Of a stretch of DNA of 44,351 nucleotides, positions 25,963 to 35,133 are shown one piece after another. Position 1 is the stretch's first letter, and each line of letters opens with the position of its first letter. The notes below the pieces were generated by a model that saw only the letters and a program-made list of their open reading frames with translations, did not search any database and had not been told where the DNA came from. The stretch spans positions 1-44,351 of the forward strand of contig JAFASX010000157.1 of the NCBI GenBank assembly GCA_019244295.1. Direction: 5' to 3'. Both the position numbers and the translations under genes were made by a program. The DNA is from Pseudonocardia sp. GTDB taxonomy: Bacteria; Actinomycetota; Actinomycetes; Mycobacteriales; Pseudonocardiaceae.

Positions 25963-26628
25963 TTACCCGACCCCCAGCCCCTGGGCCAGCAACGCCGCCT
26001 GCACTCGGTTCTGCGCGCCGAGCTTGGCCAACACCGCTGAAACGTACTTTTTCACCGTTGCCTCAGCCAGCCCGAGGCTCTCGCCGATGGCGGCGTTCGG
26101 GTGTCCGGCGGCAACCAGTGACAGCACCTGCCGCTCACGCATGGTCAGCTCGTCGAGCCGAGGCGGCACGCGCTCTCGTCCACCGGCGACCAGCCTGGGC
26201 AACAGTCGAGCGGTGATTCGGGGATCCAGCACCGCACCCCCAGCGGCGAGATCGAGTACCGCGCGAATCAGCGCGGCCGGCTCGGCATCCTTGAGCAGGA
26301 AGCCCTGCACGCCGATACGCAACGCCTCGCTGACATAGCCATCGAGGTCGAATATGGTGAGCACGGCCGCTGGCGGCGAATCGGGCTCGCCGGCCAGAGC
26401 GCGTAGTGTGGCGAAACCGTCCATCCCGGGCATCTGGACATCGACCAGAACAACGTCCGGGCGATGCCGCCGTACCGCGTCGAGCAGTTCCAGCCCGTCG
26501 GCGGCCTCCGCGACGACCCGCACGGTACCTTCAGCTTCGATCACCACCCGCAAGCCGGCGCGCAACAACGGCTCGTCATCGGCCAGCACAATCCGCACCG
26601 GGGTCGCGGGCGGCCGGCCAGGCAACAA
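25963..26628 (-). CDS. LuxR/NarL-type response regulator
   Basis: This is a 221-residue protein. Its receiver domain has the acidic pair in IVLADDEPLLRAGL, the phospho-Asp in VVLVDVQMPGMDG and the conserved Lys in GFLLKDAEP. A LuxR helix-turn-helix follows: LTMRERQVLSLVAAGHPNAA and EATVKKYVSAVLAKLG. It is transcribed first, with the histidine kinase two bases downstream. It lies between der and tRNA-Pro. Confidence 0.9.
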   Translation of the reverse strand: MLPGRPPATPVRIVLADDEPLLRAGLRVVIEAEGTVRVVAEAADGLELLDAVRRHRPDVVLVDVQMPGMDGFATLRALAGEPDSPPAAVLTIFDLDGYVSEALRIGVQGFLLKDAEPAALIRAVLDLAAGGAVLDPRITARLLPRLVAGGRERVPPRLDELTMRERQVLSLVAAGHPNAAIGESLGLAEATVKKYVSAVLAKLGAQNRVQAALLAQGLGVG

Positions 26629-26667
26629 GAGCTCCTACTGAAGCGGGTGGGCAGGTCATTTATCTTA

Positions 26668-28092
26668 CTACTTGCGCCGCCGTTCTCTCACCCGCACCGA
26701 GATTCGGATCGGTGTGCCGGTGAAGTCGAAGTCCTCCCGCAACCTGCGCTCCAGGAAACGCCGATAGGACGCCTCCAGGAAGCCGGTGGTAAACAGCACG
26801 AACGTGGGCGGCCGGGCCTGCGCCTGGGTGACGAACAGCACCTTTGGCTGCTTTCCTCCGCGTACCGGCGGCGGGGTGGCGGCGATCACGTCGGACAGCC
26901 AGCCGTTGAGCGGCCCGGTGGGGATTCGGCGATCCCAGGACTCCAGCGCGGTCCGCAGCGCGGGCGCTATCTTCGTCACCGCTCGACCGGTCAGCGCCGA
27001 TACGTTCACCCGTTGCGCCCAACGCACGCGGGCCAGGTCACGGTCGAGCTCTCGACGCATGGCCAGCCGGCGATCCTCGTCGACGAGATCCCATTTGTTG
27101 TAGGCCAACACCAGAGCCCGGCCGGCGTCCTCGACCATGCCGATGACGCGCTGGTCCTGCTCGGTCATCGGTTCAGAGGCATCGATCAGCACCACGGCCA
27201 CCTCGGCGGCCTCGATCGCGGAGCGGGTGCGTAGGCTGGCGTAGTACTCCATTCCGCTCGCGGTACGGACCCGTTTGCGCAGTCCAGCGGTGTCCACGAA
27301 ACGCCAGATCTGCCCATCCAGCTCGACCAGCGAATCCACCGGGTCAATCGTGGTGCCGGCCACCGAGTCGACCACCGCCCGCTCTTGCCCAGTCAGCCGG
27401 TTGAGCAGGCTGGACTTGCCGACGTTCGGCCTACCTACCAACGCCACCCGCCTGGGCCCCCCGGTGACCGAAAGCGAATCGCGCGGAGTCTTCGGCAGCG
27501 TCGCCAGGATGGCATCGAGCAGATCCCCCGATCCCCGCCCATGCAGCCCGCTGACCGGGTGCGGTTCGCCCAGCCCCAGCGACCACAACGCGGCGGTGTC
27601 GGCCAGCAGCCGTTCGTCGTCGACCTTGGTCGCGGCCAGCAACACCGGTCGATCAGAGCGACGCAGCACTCTGGCCACCGCCTCATCGGTCGCGGTTGCC
27701 CCCGCCGCGGCGTCGACCACGAGCAGCACCGCGTCGGCGGTGGCCATCGCCAGCTCGGCCTGGGCGGCAACCGAGGCCCGCAGACCCTTGGCGTCCGGCT
27801 CCCAACCCCCGGTATCAACGAGGGTGAACCGCCGTCCGTTCCACTGGGCGTCGTAGGCCACCCGGTCCCTGGTCACCCCCGGGACGTCCTGAACCACCGC
27901 TTCCCTGCGGCCGAGCAGCCGGTTGACCAGGGTCGACTTGCCCACGTTCGGCCGGCCGACCACCGCGAGGACCGGTGCCGCCGGGCCCGTCTCCTCGGCC
28001 TCGTCACTCCCCCCACCGGTATCGGCCGCCGCATCCACCGCGACCGCCGCAACCGACTCCGCGTCGTCGAACCACTCATCGGTGCTGCTCAT
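26668..28092 (-). CDS. der: Ribosome-assembly GTPase Der (EngA)
   Basis: Der is needed for late assembly of the 50S subunit. The protein has two tandem G domains, each with Walker A GRPNVGKS (one near residue 60, one near 230), NKWD/TKVD-type G4 motifs and DTAGLRKR in the second switch region, and a C-terminal KH-like domain. I chose ATG 28092 ([10 protein letters not shown]): GGGAGG lies four bases upstream, and it overlaps the plsC stop by 17 nt. This gives 474 residues, normal once the acidic actinobacterial N-terminal extension is counted. Confidence 0.95.
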   Translation of the reverse strand: MSSTDEWFDDAESVAAVAVDAAADTGGGSDEAEETGPAAPVLAVVGRPNVGKSTLVNRLLGRREAVVQDVPGVTRDRVAYDAQWNGRRFTLVDTGGWEPDAKGLRASVAAQAELAMATADAVLLVVDAAAGATATDEAVARVLRRSDRPVLLAATKVDDERLLADTAALWSLGLGEPHPVSGLHGRGSGDLLDAILATLPKTPRDSLSVTGGPRRVALVGRPNVGKSSLLNRLTGQERAVVDSVAGTTIDPVDSLVELDGQIWRFVDTAGLRKRVRTASGMEYYASLRTRSAIEAAEVAVVLIDASEPMTEQDQRVIGMVEDAGRALVLAYNKWDLVDEDRRLAMRRELDRDLARVRWAQRVNVSALTGRAVTKIAPALRTALESWDRRIPTGPLNGWLSDVIAATPPPVRGGKQPKVLFVTQAQARPPTFVLFTTGFLEASYRRFLERRLREDFDFTGTPIRISVRVRERRRK

Positions 28093-28762
28093 CGAGCCTC
28101 CCGGGCGCGCCAGGGCCAACACCATCGCGTAGCCGGTCCAGTTCCGCAACTAGGTCGGCCAACGTGAACCTGATCTGTTCGGTGGCGGCCGCCAGCCCAG
28201 CCCGGCCACGCTGATCGTTGACCATGAACGGATGCCCCACGAGCAGATCTACCCGGGGACGGAAGCGCCAACCCGATCCGTCCGGTCGGTGCGTACCTCG
28301 ACAGGCTACCGGCAGCACGACCGCGCCGGTCGAGCGGGCCAGCCAGGCCGCGCCGTTACGCGCCGATGTCGCGTCTCCGCTGCCTCGGGTTCCTTCCGGG
28401 AAGACCCCGACCAGCCCGCCACCGCGCAACACCCGCTGGGCGGCGATGAGCGGTGCCCGATCCGGTTCGCCTCGACGCACCGAGAGCTGCCCGATCCGAG
28501 GCAGATACCACCCCATGACGCCGCTGAACAGCTCCTGTTTGATCAGGAACACCGAGCGGCGCCCGATCAGCCCGAACAACAGCGGACCGTCGATGAACGC
28601 GCTATGGTTGGCCACCAACACTACCGGCCCTTCGGCGGGAACTCGCTCCATGGCGTGTCGATGCAGCCGGAACATGGGCCAGAACAGCCAGGTGCCGATC
28701 CATCGGGACAGATCGTGCAGTCCCGCGCTGCTGCCGTCAGGCAGGTCGGGGTGGGTGGTCAT
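28076..28762 (-). CDS. 1-acyl-sn-glycerol-3-phosphate acyltransferase (PlsC family)
   Basis: This 228-residue membrane-associated acyltransferase has the HX4D motif in [11 protein letters not shown] and the substrate motif [12 protein letters not shown]. An N-terminal hydrophobic segment ([11 protein letters not shown]) should anchor it to the inner membrane face, where it makes phosphatidic acid in phospholipid synthesis. It lies between cmk and der with overlaps on both sides, the standard actinobacterial order cmk-plsC-der. Confidence 0.9.
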   Translation of the reverse strand: MTTHPDLPDGSSAGLHDLSRWIGTWLFWPMFRLHRHAMERVPAEGPVVLVANHSAFIDGPLLFGLIGRRSVFLIKQELFSGVMGWYLPRIGQLSVRRGEPDRAPLIAAQRVLRGGGLVGVFPEGTRGSGDATSARNGAAWLARSTGAVVLPVACRGTHRPDGSGWRFRPRVDLLVGHPFMVNDQRGRAGLAAATEQIRFTLADLVAELDRLRDGVGPGAPGRLDEQHR

Positions 28763-29544
28763 CTGGAGGACCTAACCACCTCAGCGACCAGGCCGCGCTG
28801 ATCGGCGAGCGCAAACACCAGATCGAGCACATCTTCGACATCCAGGTCGGTGGTATCCACGGTGACCGCATCGGGGGCCGCGCGCAGTGGCGACAACGCC
28901 CGTCCGGAATCCAGCGAGTCTCGTCGCCGAACGGCGGACAACGTCGCGGCCAGATCGCCGCCACGACCGGCGGCCCGGTCTTGTTGGTTCCGCCGCGCGG
29001 CGCGGACCTCAGCCGACGCGGTGAGGTACACCTTCAGCGCGGCGTCCGGAGCGACCACGGTGCCAATATCCCGGCCCTCCACCACAATGCCACCGACCTG
29101 GCCGGCCAGCACATCGTCGATGATCCGCCGCTGTAGGGCGACGAGGCGGGCGCGCACGTCCGCGTGGGCGGACACCACGCTGACCGCGTCGGTGACCGGC
29201 CCACTCCTGATCTCGGCGGCCACATCTTCACCGCGCAGCGTTACCGTCGAGGCGCTAGGGTCCGTCCCTACGCGAATATCCGCTTCAGCCGCCACCGCCG
29301 AGGCGGCTGGCCCCGCCGGATCTAACCCAGCGCGCAGCACGGCGAGCGTCGCGGCCCGGTACATCGCGCCGGTGTCTAGGTAGGCGGCGTCCAGCCGCAC
29401 GGCAAGTCCGCGGGACACTGTCGTTTTGCCAGTGCCGGAAGGGCCGTCAAGCGCGATCACCCCGCGCAACTTCCCCCGCGCCTCAGTCACCGTTTCGGCT
29501 CTCGTCGCCGCGTCTCCGTGAGCAACTTTTCCACGAGCAACCAT
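28759..29544 (-). CDS. cmk: Cytidylate kinase
   Basis: It phosphorylates CMP and dCMP. Walker A is ALDGPSGTGKTTVSRGLA near residue 35. The substrate motifs are YLDTGAMYRAATL and VVEGRDIGTVVAPDA, with the lid R-rich region RRNQQDRAAGRG and the C-terminal SPLRAAPDAVTVDTTDL. The 261-residue product has about 25 extra N-terminal residues, so ATG 29544 may not be the true start; an internal GTG is possible. The stop overlaps plsC by 4 nt. Confidence 0.92.
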   Translation of the reverse strand: MVARGKVAHGDAATRAETVTEARGKLRGVIALDGPSGTGKTTVSRGLAVRLDAAYLDTGAMYRAATLAVLRAGLDPAGPAASAVAAEADIRVGTDPSASTVTLRGEDVAAEIRSGPVTDAVSVVSAHADVRARLVALQRRIIDDVLAGQVGGIVVEGRDIGTVVAPDAALKVYLTASAEVRAARRNQQDRAAGRGGDLAATLSAVRRRDSLDSGRALSPLRAAPDAVTVDTTDLDVEDVLDLVFALADQRGLVAEVVRSSR

Positions 29545-29813
29545 TGTGCCTGACGTTCGGACCTACCCGGGTACGGCCTAAAGCCAGTCTTCGCATTGAA
29601 GCTGACGTAGCCTGGATCACCCGCGAATGTCCCGCGCCAACATGACCGGCGCATTACGATCCAGATACGAAGCGCGTCCGTAGATGACGTCCAGCCAGCG
29701 ACGAACGGCGGACTGTGATGTATGTCTCAGACCTGAACCGCGCCTGACCCGTCGCGGCAACTTCTGTTCACCGCCCAGCTCCGTCCGGACCCCACCAACG
29801 TCGCGAGGTTTCC

Positions 29814-30527
29814 ATGGCACTGCGACCCCCGCCCTACCTCGAACCGATCAGCCCGTCTCAGACGGGGTCCCGTGCGATAGTCCTGGTACTACACGGGGGA
29901 CGATCACAAGGACACGGCCAACCACACCGGCTACGGCTGGCCTACCTGCGCATGTTGCCGTTTGCTCAGATGCTCGCGGCGGCCGGTGGCAAGCAAGGCC
30001 TTGCGGTGTACATGCTGCGTTACCGCTACCAGGGCTGGAATGGCTCCGCGAAGGACCCGGTGCGAGACACTGAGTGGGCTCTGGACGAACTCAGCCGCCA
30101 ACACCCCGGCATCCCGGTAGCGCTGCTCGGGCACTCCATGGGCGGGCGCGCCGCGTTGCACGCCGCTGGCCACCGCTCGGTACGCGCGGTGTGCGCGCTG
30201 GCCCCATGGTTGGACGGCACTGATCCGGTCGCCCAGCTAGCCGGGCGAACGGTGCTCATCGCACACGGCGACCGGGAACACACGACCGATCCCCGCGAGT
30301 CCTACGCCTACGCGGTGCGGGCCAAAAAGATCACTGACCGCGTGTGCCGGTTCGACGTGCTCGGCGACGGCCACGCCATGCTGCGTCGGGCCCAGGACTG
30401 GAACGGGCTCGTGCGTCGGTTCGTACTCGGCGAGCTCGGGATCGAACCTCCTGACCCGGCAATTACGAATGCTCTGCGTGAGCCGGCTCCAACCGGTTTG
30501 CGAGTCGCCCTCTCAGGAGTCCACTGA
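29814..30527 (+). CDS. Alpha/beta hydrolase
   Basis: This 237-residue single-domain hydrolase has an oxyanion loop VLVLHGGRSQG, the nucleophile elbow LLGHSMGGRAAL (Ser) and an acid/His part in LIAHGDREHTTDP and LGDGHAML. The family acts on esters or acyl groups; the substrate is unknown. It is divergent from cmk across about 270 bp in which I see no gene. It lies just upstream of the cyclopropane-fatty-acid operon, separated by 16 nt, so it may be its first gene and could act on lipid. Confidence 0.75.
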   Translation: MALRPPPYLEPISPSQTGSRAIVLVLHGGRSQGHGQPHRLRLAYLRMLPFAQMLAAAGGKQGLAVYMLRYRYQGWNGSAKDPVRDTEWALDELSRQHPGIPVALLGHSMGGRAALHAAGHRSVRAVCALAPWLDGTDPVAQLAGRTVLIAHGDREHTTDPRESYAYAVRAKKITDRVCRFDVLGDGHAMLRRAQDWNGLVRRFVLGELGIEPPDPAITNALREPAPTGLRVALSGVH

Positions 30528-30543
30528 TGATCTGGTTCGTCCG

Positions 30544-31830
30544 ATGAACCGCCCGACGGCCGCCGTCATCGGCGGTGGCGTAGCCGGCCTCACCGCCGCC
30601 TACCTGCTGCAACGGCGCTACGACGTCTCTTTGTTCGAAGCTGACGACCGCCTCGGCGGACATGCGCACACCCACGAGCTGGCCACCACCGACGGTGGCA
30701 TCGTCTATGTCGACAGCGGCTTCATCGTGCACAACCTGCGCACCTATCCCAACCTGCTGCGGCTGTTCGGCGAGCTGGGGGTGGCCACCCAGGACTCCGA
30801 GATGTCGATGAGCGTGCGCTGCGATGAGTGCGGGTTGGAGTACGCCGGAGCGCGCAAACTGACCGGATTGTTCCCGCGAGGTTCGCGCACCGGACCACTC
30901 AACCGGCCCAACCTGGCGCGGCCGCGTTATCTGCGCATGCTTGCCGAGGTACCGCGCTTCCATGCGCACGCCCGGCGGGTGCTCATCGCGCCGGAAACCG
31001 AGGACGTCACCCTCGGTGCCTTCCTGGCCATCGGTGGGTATTCTCGCTACTTCATCGACCATTTCATGCTGCCGGTGGTATCAGCGGTGTGGTCGGCGGG
31101 GGCGAGTCTGTCCACTCAGTACCCCGCGCGGTATCTCTTTGAATTCCTGGCGCACCACGGGATGCTCTCGATTGGCGACTCGCCCACCTGGCGGACCGTG
31201 GTCGGCGGCTCGCATCGCTACGTCCAGCAGGTAGCCAAGAACCTGACCAGCGTGCGAGTGTCCACCCCGGTCCGGGCGCTCACCCGCCATCCCGATGGCG
31301 TCGAGATCCGCGACAACTCCGGCACAGTGCACCAAGCCGACAAAGTCGTGGTCGCCACCCACCCGGACCAGGCGTTGCGTCTGCTTACCGACGCAAGCGA
31401 TGCCGAGCGGGCGGTGCTGGGCACGTTCGAATACTCCGTCAACGAGACTTGGCTGCACCACGACACGTCGGTCCTACCGCGTTCGGCCAACGCACGGGCG
31501 TCGTGGAACTACTACAAGGCCCACTGCGCAAGCGATGATTCACCGGTGCTGATCAGCTACCACATGAACCGGCTGCAACAGCTGGCCGAGCCGCTCGACT
31601 ACATCGTCACCCTCAACGGAGCGGACCGGGTCGCCCCGAGCTCAGTGATCGCGCGAATGACCTACGAGCACCCCATTTACACCCCCGGGTCGGTAGCCGC
31701 GCAGCGGCGGCTGCCCACGCTGAACACGGCCACTACCACGTTCGCCGGTGCCTATCACGGTTGGGGTTTCCACGAGGACGGCTGCGCCGCTGGCGTGTGG
31801 GCGGCGGCCGCGCTTGGCGTTGCGTGGTGA
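30544..31830 (+). CDS. FAD-dependent oxidoreductase of the CFA operon (amine-oxidase-like)
   Basis: This 428-residue protein has the FAD motif AAVIGGGVAGLTAAYLL and the second glycine motif EADDRLGGHAHTHE, as in flavin amine oxidase/phytoene desaturase-like enzymes. The C-terminal FAD site is TTFAGAYHGWGFHEDGC. ATG 30544 was preferred to an upstream in-frame start that overlaps the hydrolase. In many bacteria this protein, a DUF1365 protein and a CFA-synthase-like methyltransferase form one operon, as here. It is taken to modify unsaturated acyl chains (possibly furan-fatty-acid-type chemistry); that is inference. Confidence 0.85.
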   Translation: MNRPTAAVIGGGVAGLTAAYLLQRRYDVSLFEADDRLGGHAHTHELATTDGGIVYVDSGFIVHNLRTYPNLLRLFGELGVATQDSEMSMSVRCDECGLEYAGARKLTGLFPRGSRTGPLNRPNLARPRYLRMLAEVPRFHAHARRVLIAPETEDVTLGAFLAIGGYSRYFIDHFMLPVVSAVWSAGASLSTQYPARYLFEFLAHHGMLSIGDSPTWRTVVGGSHRYVQQVAKNLTSVRVSTPVRALTRHPDGVEIRDNSGTVHQADKVVVATHPDQALRLLTDASDAERAVLGTFEYSVNETWLHHDTSVLPRSANARASWNYYKAHCASDDSPVLISYHMNRLQQLAEPLDYIVTLNGADRVAPSSVIARMTYEHPIYTPGSVAAQRRLPTLNTATTTFAGAYHGWGFHEDGCAAGVWAAAALGVAW

Positions 31831-32609
31831 CCGCGCCGACCCTCTACGACGCACGGGTCAGCCATCTGCGCACGCAGCGGATTCGCCGGGGCTTCTCCCA
31901 CCGGGTGTACGTGTGGTTGGTCGACCTGGACGAGCTGCCCAGCCTGCCCTGGTGGCTGACGCCGTTTGCCCGTTTCGAATCGCGTGACCACCTCGGTGAC
32001 CCGAACCGCTCGATCCGGGAGAACCTGGACACCTGGCTGGCCGGCGAGGGCGTCGACCTCGAAGGCGGCCGGATACTCATGCTGGCCAACGCCCGGCTAC
32101 TCGGCTACGTGTTCAACCCAATCTCACTGTTCTGGTGTTATGCGTCTGATGACGAACTGGCGTGTGTGGTCGCCGAAGTACACAACACCTACGGCGAACG
32201 ACACCGCTACCTGCTGCGCCCGGACGCGAGCGGTACCGCACGCGTCGACAAGGACTTCTACGTCTCGCCGTTTCTCACGATTGAGGGGCACTACGAGATG
32301 CAAGTTCCCGAGCCGGGCGAGCGGCTGGCCGTGTCCGTGCGACTACGCCAGCACGGACGTACCGCGTTCACTGCGGCGCTGCGCGGGGTGCGTCGACCGG
32401 CGACGCCCCGCGAGCTGGTCCGGATGCTGGTGCGCCGGCCGCTGATGACCTATCGCACCTCTGCTCTGATCCGCCGCCACGGGATAGCGATGTGGTTGCG
32501 GCGGCTGCCGGTGACCCCGCGCGTGCGTCCGGTCAGCTCCGTCGGTCAAGTCCGCGAACGAGACACCGGAGGTTTATCGATGATTACCGAGCGCGGAGGA
32601 AGGAAATGA
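31827..32609 (+). CDS. DUF1365 family protein
   Basis: This 260-residue protein begins TAPTLYDARVSHLRTQRIRR and has the family blocks FNPISLFWCYASD and EVHNTYGERHRYLL, and DKDFYVSPFLTIEGHYEM. GTG overlaps the stop of the oxidoreductase (GTGA), and its own stop overlaps the next ATG. DUF1365 proteins accompany the FAD oxidoreductase and CFA-synthase-like gene, with a suspected role in acyl chain modification. The biochemical role is not known. Confidence 0.9.
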   Translation: MTAPTLYDARVSHLRTQRIRRGFSHRVYVWLVDLDELPSLPWWLTPFARFESRDHLGDPNRSIRENLDTWLAGEGVDLEGGRILMLANARLLGYVFNPISLFWCYASDDELACVVAEVHNTYGERHRYLLRPDASGTARVDKDFYVSPFLTIEGHYEMQVPEPGERLAVSVRLRQHGRTAFTAALRGVRRPATPRELVRMLVRRPLMTYRTSALIRRHGIAMWLRRLPVTPRVRPVSSVGQVRERDTGGLSMITERGGRK

Positions 32610-33871
32610 CAACCACGCGGGACAACAACCTGGCCAAGCGGCCCATCCCGCGCCCAGACAAGGGAGTATGGCCGGGCCTGGCCACCCCGCCCTGCCTCCC
32701 CACCCGAGCCCGGATCGCCGAGAGCCTGTTCCGCCGAGTGGTCCACCCCCTTGAGGTGCAGATCGTGTTACCTGGCGGGGAGCGCCTTGGCGCCGGAGGT
32801 CCGGGCGCGCCGGTGATGCGAATCGAGCGCCCGGCCGCTTTCTTCCATCGCCTCGGAGTCGGCTCCAAGATCGGCTTTGGGGAGGCGTACATGGCGGGTG
32901 ACTGGACGTCGAACCAGCTGGCGGACCTGCTCATCCCGTTCGCGGCGCGGCTATCCATCCTGGTTCCGCGTATCCTGCAGCGGGCGTTCCGGCGGTACAC
33001 GGTGCAGCGCCAGCCGCGCGAAGAGCGCAACACCATCGAGGGCTCCCGCCGGAACATCCAGCGTCACTACGACCTGACTAACGATCTGTTCGCCGCGTTC
33101 CTGGACAAAACCATGTCGTACTCCTCCGCTTGCTTCCGCGCGGGTAGCGACGACTTGGCCGACGGTCAGCGCCATAAGATCGATAGTGTCCTCGACATGG
33201 CGGAGGTCGGTCCCGGCATGCACGTTCTCGAGATCGGTACCGGCTGGGGCGAGCTGGCCATCAAGGCCGCACGGCGCGGAGCACGGGTGACCACATTGAC
33301 CATCTCCCCCACGCAAGCCCGGCTAGCCGAGGAACGGATCACCAATGCGGGGGTGGACGATCGGGTACAAGTGTTGTTGCGTGACTACCGGGAGGTCCGA
33401 GGTAGCTACGACGCGGTGGTGAGCGTCGAGATGATCGAGGCGGTGGGTGACCGCTACTGGCCGACCTATTTCGCTCAGCTCGACGAGCTGTTAAGGCCCG
33501 GCGGTCGAGTCGGGCTGCAGTCGATCACGATGCCGCACGACCGGATGATGGCCTCACGCGGGGACTACTCGTGGATCCACAAGTACATCTTCCCCGGTGG
33601 CATGATCCCCTCGGTACAGGCGATCGAGGATAACCTGCGGCGGCACTCCCAGCTCCGAGTCGCCGCGCGGCGCAGCTTCGGTCAGGACTATGCGCGCACC
33701 CTGGAGCATTGGCGACGGCGGTTCCTGAGCCGATGGGACGACATCGCGGCGCTCGGTTTCGACGACACGTTCCGTCGGATGTGGGAGTTCTACCTGGCGT
33801 ACTGCGAGGCCGGGTTTCGCGTCGGCTACCTCGACGTCTACCAGTTCTCGCTGCAGCGGAGCTGTCCGTGA
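32606..33871 (+). CDS. Cyclopropane-fatty-acyl-phospholipid synthase family methyltransferase
   Basis: This is a 421-residue SAM-dependent enzyme. The N-terminal lipid-binding part has GFGEAYMAGDWTS. The core has NIQRHYDLTNDLFAAFLDKT, YSSACF, the SAM motif HVLEIGTGWGELAIKAARRG and VVSVEMIEAVGDRYW, then SWIHKYIFPGGMIPS. ATG 32606 follows GAGGAAGG and overlaps the DUF1365 stop. It would add a methylene (cyclopropane) or methyl group to unsaturated phospholipid chains at the membrane. The length is close to the usual family size. Confidence 0.92.
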   Translation: MTTTRDNNLAKRPIPRPDKGVWPGLATPPCLPTRARIAESLFRRVVHPLEVQIVLPGGERLGAGGPGAPVMRIERPAAFFHRLGVGSKIGFGEAYMAGDWTSNQLADLLIPFAARLSILVPRILQRAFRRYTVQRQPREERNTIEGSRRNIQRHYDLTNDLFAAFLDKTMSYSSACFRAGSDDLADGQRHKIDSVLDMAEVGPGMHVLEIGTGWGELAIKAARRGARVTTLTISPTQARLAEERITNAGVDDRVQVLLRDYREVRGSYDAVVSVEMIEAVGDRYWPTYFAQLDELLRPGGRVGLQSITMPHDRMMASRGDYSWIHKYIFPGGMIPSVQAIEDNLRRHSQLRVAARRSFGQDYARTLEHWRRRFLSRWDDIAALGFDDTFRRMWEFYLAYCEAGFRVGYLDVYQFSLQRSCP

Positions 33872-33960
33872 GTGGCGCGCGGCGTCAAATCGCCCCGCGG
33901 CTCGCTGACCTGGTGAAGCGCCTGATCGGCGCACCTGCGTCCCCGCCTACCGGACGCTGA
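33868..33960 (+). CDS. Short translated remnant after the CFA synthase
   Basis: GTG overlaps the CFA synthase stop (GTGA) and opens a 30-codon frame (SGARRQIAPRLADLVKRLIG...). The overlap suggests a former fourth operon gene that has lost its body by deletion. The next thing downstream is a tail of a second CFA synthase, so the deletion probably joined two genes. Confidence 0.3.
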   Translation: MSGARRQIAPRLADLVKRLIGAPASPPTGR

Positions 33961-34239
33961 GGCGCGGCTGTCCGATGGCTCGGTGCCACCCTGAACTTTC
34001 TGGAGGCGGCTGGGTTGGAAGTAGTAGACGTACACTCCCTGCGCAAACACTATGTTTGGACTGGGCGTCCATGGCTGGACACCCTGCGTGAGCGCAAGGA
34101 TGAGGCGATCAGGTTAATCGGCGAAGAGCAGTACCGAGTCTGGCTGGTGCTTCGCTGGCGTTCCAAGAGACCGGATGGGCGTACACCAAGTACTGATAAA
34201 CCAAGTACTGATAATCCGCCCAGGTGTGGACGGAACTAA
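33960..34239 (+). pseudogene. C-terminal relic of a second CFA synthase
   Basis: The frame reads GATLNFLEAAGLEVVDVHSL, RKHYVWTGRPWLDTLRERKD and EAIRLIGEEQYRVWLV. That is the last helix-strand unit of cyclopropane-fatty-acid synthases (HYxxTxxxW, then RxVxRVW type ending). No start codon or SAM domain precedes it. After the family end it runs into a tandem repeat and stops at TAA 34237-34239. It is the tail of a lost paralogue. Confidence 0.65.
34185..34214. repeat. Tandem duplication, 15-bp unit
   Basis: ACCAAGTACTGATAA occurs twice back to back without mismatch, inside the tail of the CFA-synthase relic. It looks like a recent slippage product and adds five codons to the relic frame. Confidence 0.9.
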
Positions 34240-34393
34240 CTAGTGGGTTGCCACCCAGCCGACCGGAGATCCTGGGTGCCGACCCCGCCGCCGTCACCTC
34301 TCCACCGCCACGTGACGGTCAGCTCGGCGAGGGCGAGCCAGCGGCCCGATGAGCACGGATGACAGAAAACACTACCTCGAAAGGTCCAACAGA

Positions 34394-34852
34394 ATGAAAG
34401 CTGGAGATCAGGTCAGTGATTTTGAGCTGAACGACGAAACCGGGCGGCCCCGCAAGCTCAGTGAGCTGTTGGCGGATGGTCCTGTCGTGCTGTTCTTCTA
34501 TCCCGTCGCTTCCAGCTCCGGATGTACCATGGAGGCCTGCCATTTCCGTGACCTGGCCAAGGAGTTCGCCTCGGTGGGGGCGCAGCCGGTCGGGGTCAGC
34601 CCGGACCCAGTGGGCAAGCAGGAGCGCTTCGCGAACGCCCATTCTCTCGGGTATCCGCTGTTATCCGACGTTGGTGGCACAGTGGCCAAGGAATTCGGCG
34701 CGTGGCGCAAGCTGTTGCCGATCCACACCAAACGGCTCACGTTCGTGATCGGCCAGGACCGCCGGATCATCGACGTCATCAAGTCCGAGATGAAGTTCGA
34801 ACTGCACGCCGACGAGGCCTTGCGGATACTCAAGGAGAAACAGGCCGCCTGA
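34394..34852 (+). CDS. Peroxiredoxin, Bcp/PrxQ type
   Basis: This is a thiol peroxidase reducing H2O2 and organic peroxides with thioredoxin. The peroxidatic Cys44 and resolving Cys49 lie in SSSGCTMEACHFRDL, the PrxQ spacing of four residues. LFFYPVA and LLSDVGGTVAKEFGAW are further family blocks. I chose ATG 34394 (MKAGDQVSDFEL), which has an AAAGG ribosome binding site and the family's usual start; an upstream ATG at 34349 would add 15 residues. The 152-residue length is normal. A 14-bp hairpin lies about 60 nt downstream. Confidence 0.92.
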   Translation: MKAGDQVSDFELNDETGRPRKLSELLADGPVVLFFYPVASSSGCTMEACHFRDLAKEFASVGAQPVGVSPDPVGKQERFANAHSLGYPLLSDVGGTVAKEFGAWRKLLPIHTKRLTFVIGQDRRIIDVIKSEMKFELHADEALRILKEKQAA

Positions 34853-34909
34853 CCGGAGCGTTCCTGGCCCGCGCGACTGCCCGATCGCGACTATCAGATC
34901 CGCATTCTG

Positions 34910-34944
34910 GTGCGGTAGCGGACATCACACGTCCGCTACCGCAC
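34910..34944. terminator. Perfect 14-bp hairpin, probable terminator
   Basis: GTGCGGTAGCGGAC (34910-34923) and GTCCGCTACCGCAC (34931-34944) are exact inverse copies around a 7-nt loop. It lies downstream of the peroxiredoxin gene and, on the other strand, about 190 nt downstream of rluB, so it can serve convergent units. The rest of 34853-35133 holds no gene that I can support. Confidence 0.75.
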
Positions 34945-35133
34945 CTGCTCCGCACCAGCCTGCGAGCAGGCTAAGTCAGCTATGCCCAGCTCATGGCTGC
35001 GGACCCCACCGTCGAGCTTCGACGCCGATTCACCGTCGAGGAGTAGGACTTCACAGGCGTGAGCGGCATTCTCGGTCCCGCCGACCGGGTGGAGCCGCTT
35101 GACGTGTATTCATGTATTCAGCCACAAAGCGGC

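Noticed and set aside
34394..34852. Peroxiredoxin as a third selenoprotein
   Set aside because: The peroxidatic position is an ordinary TGC cysteine codon and no in-frame TGA occurs.
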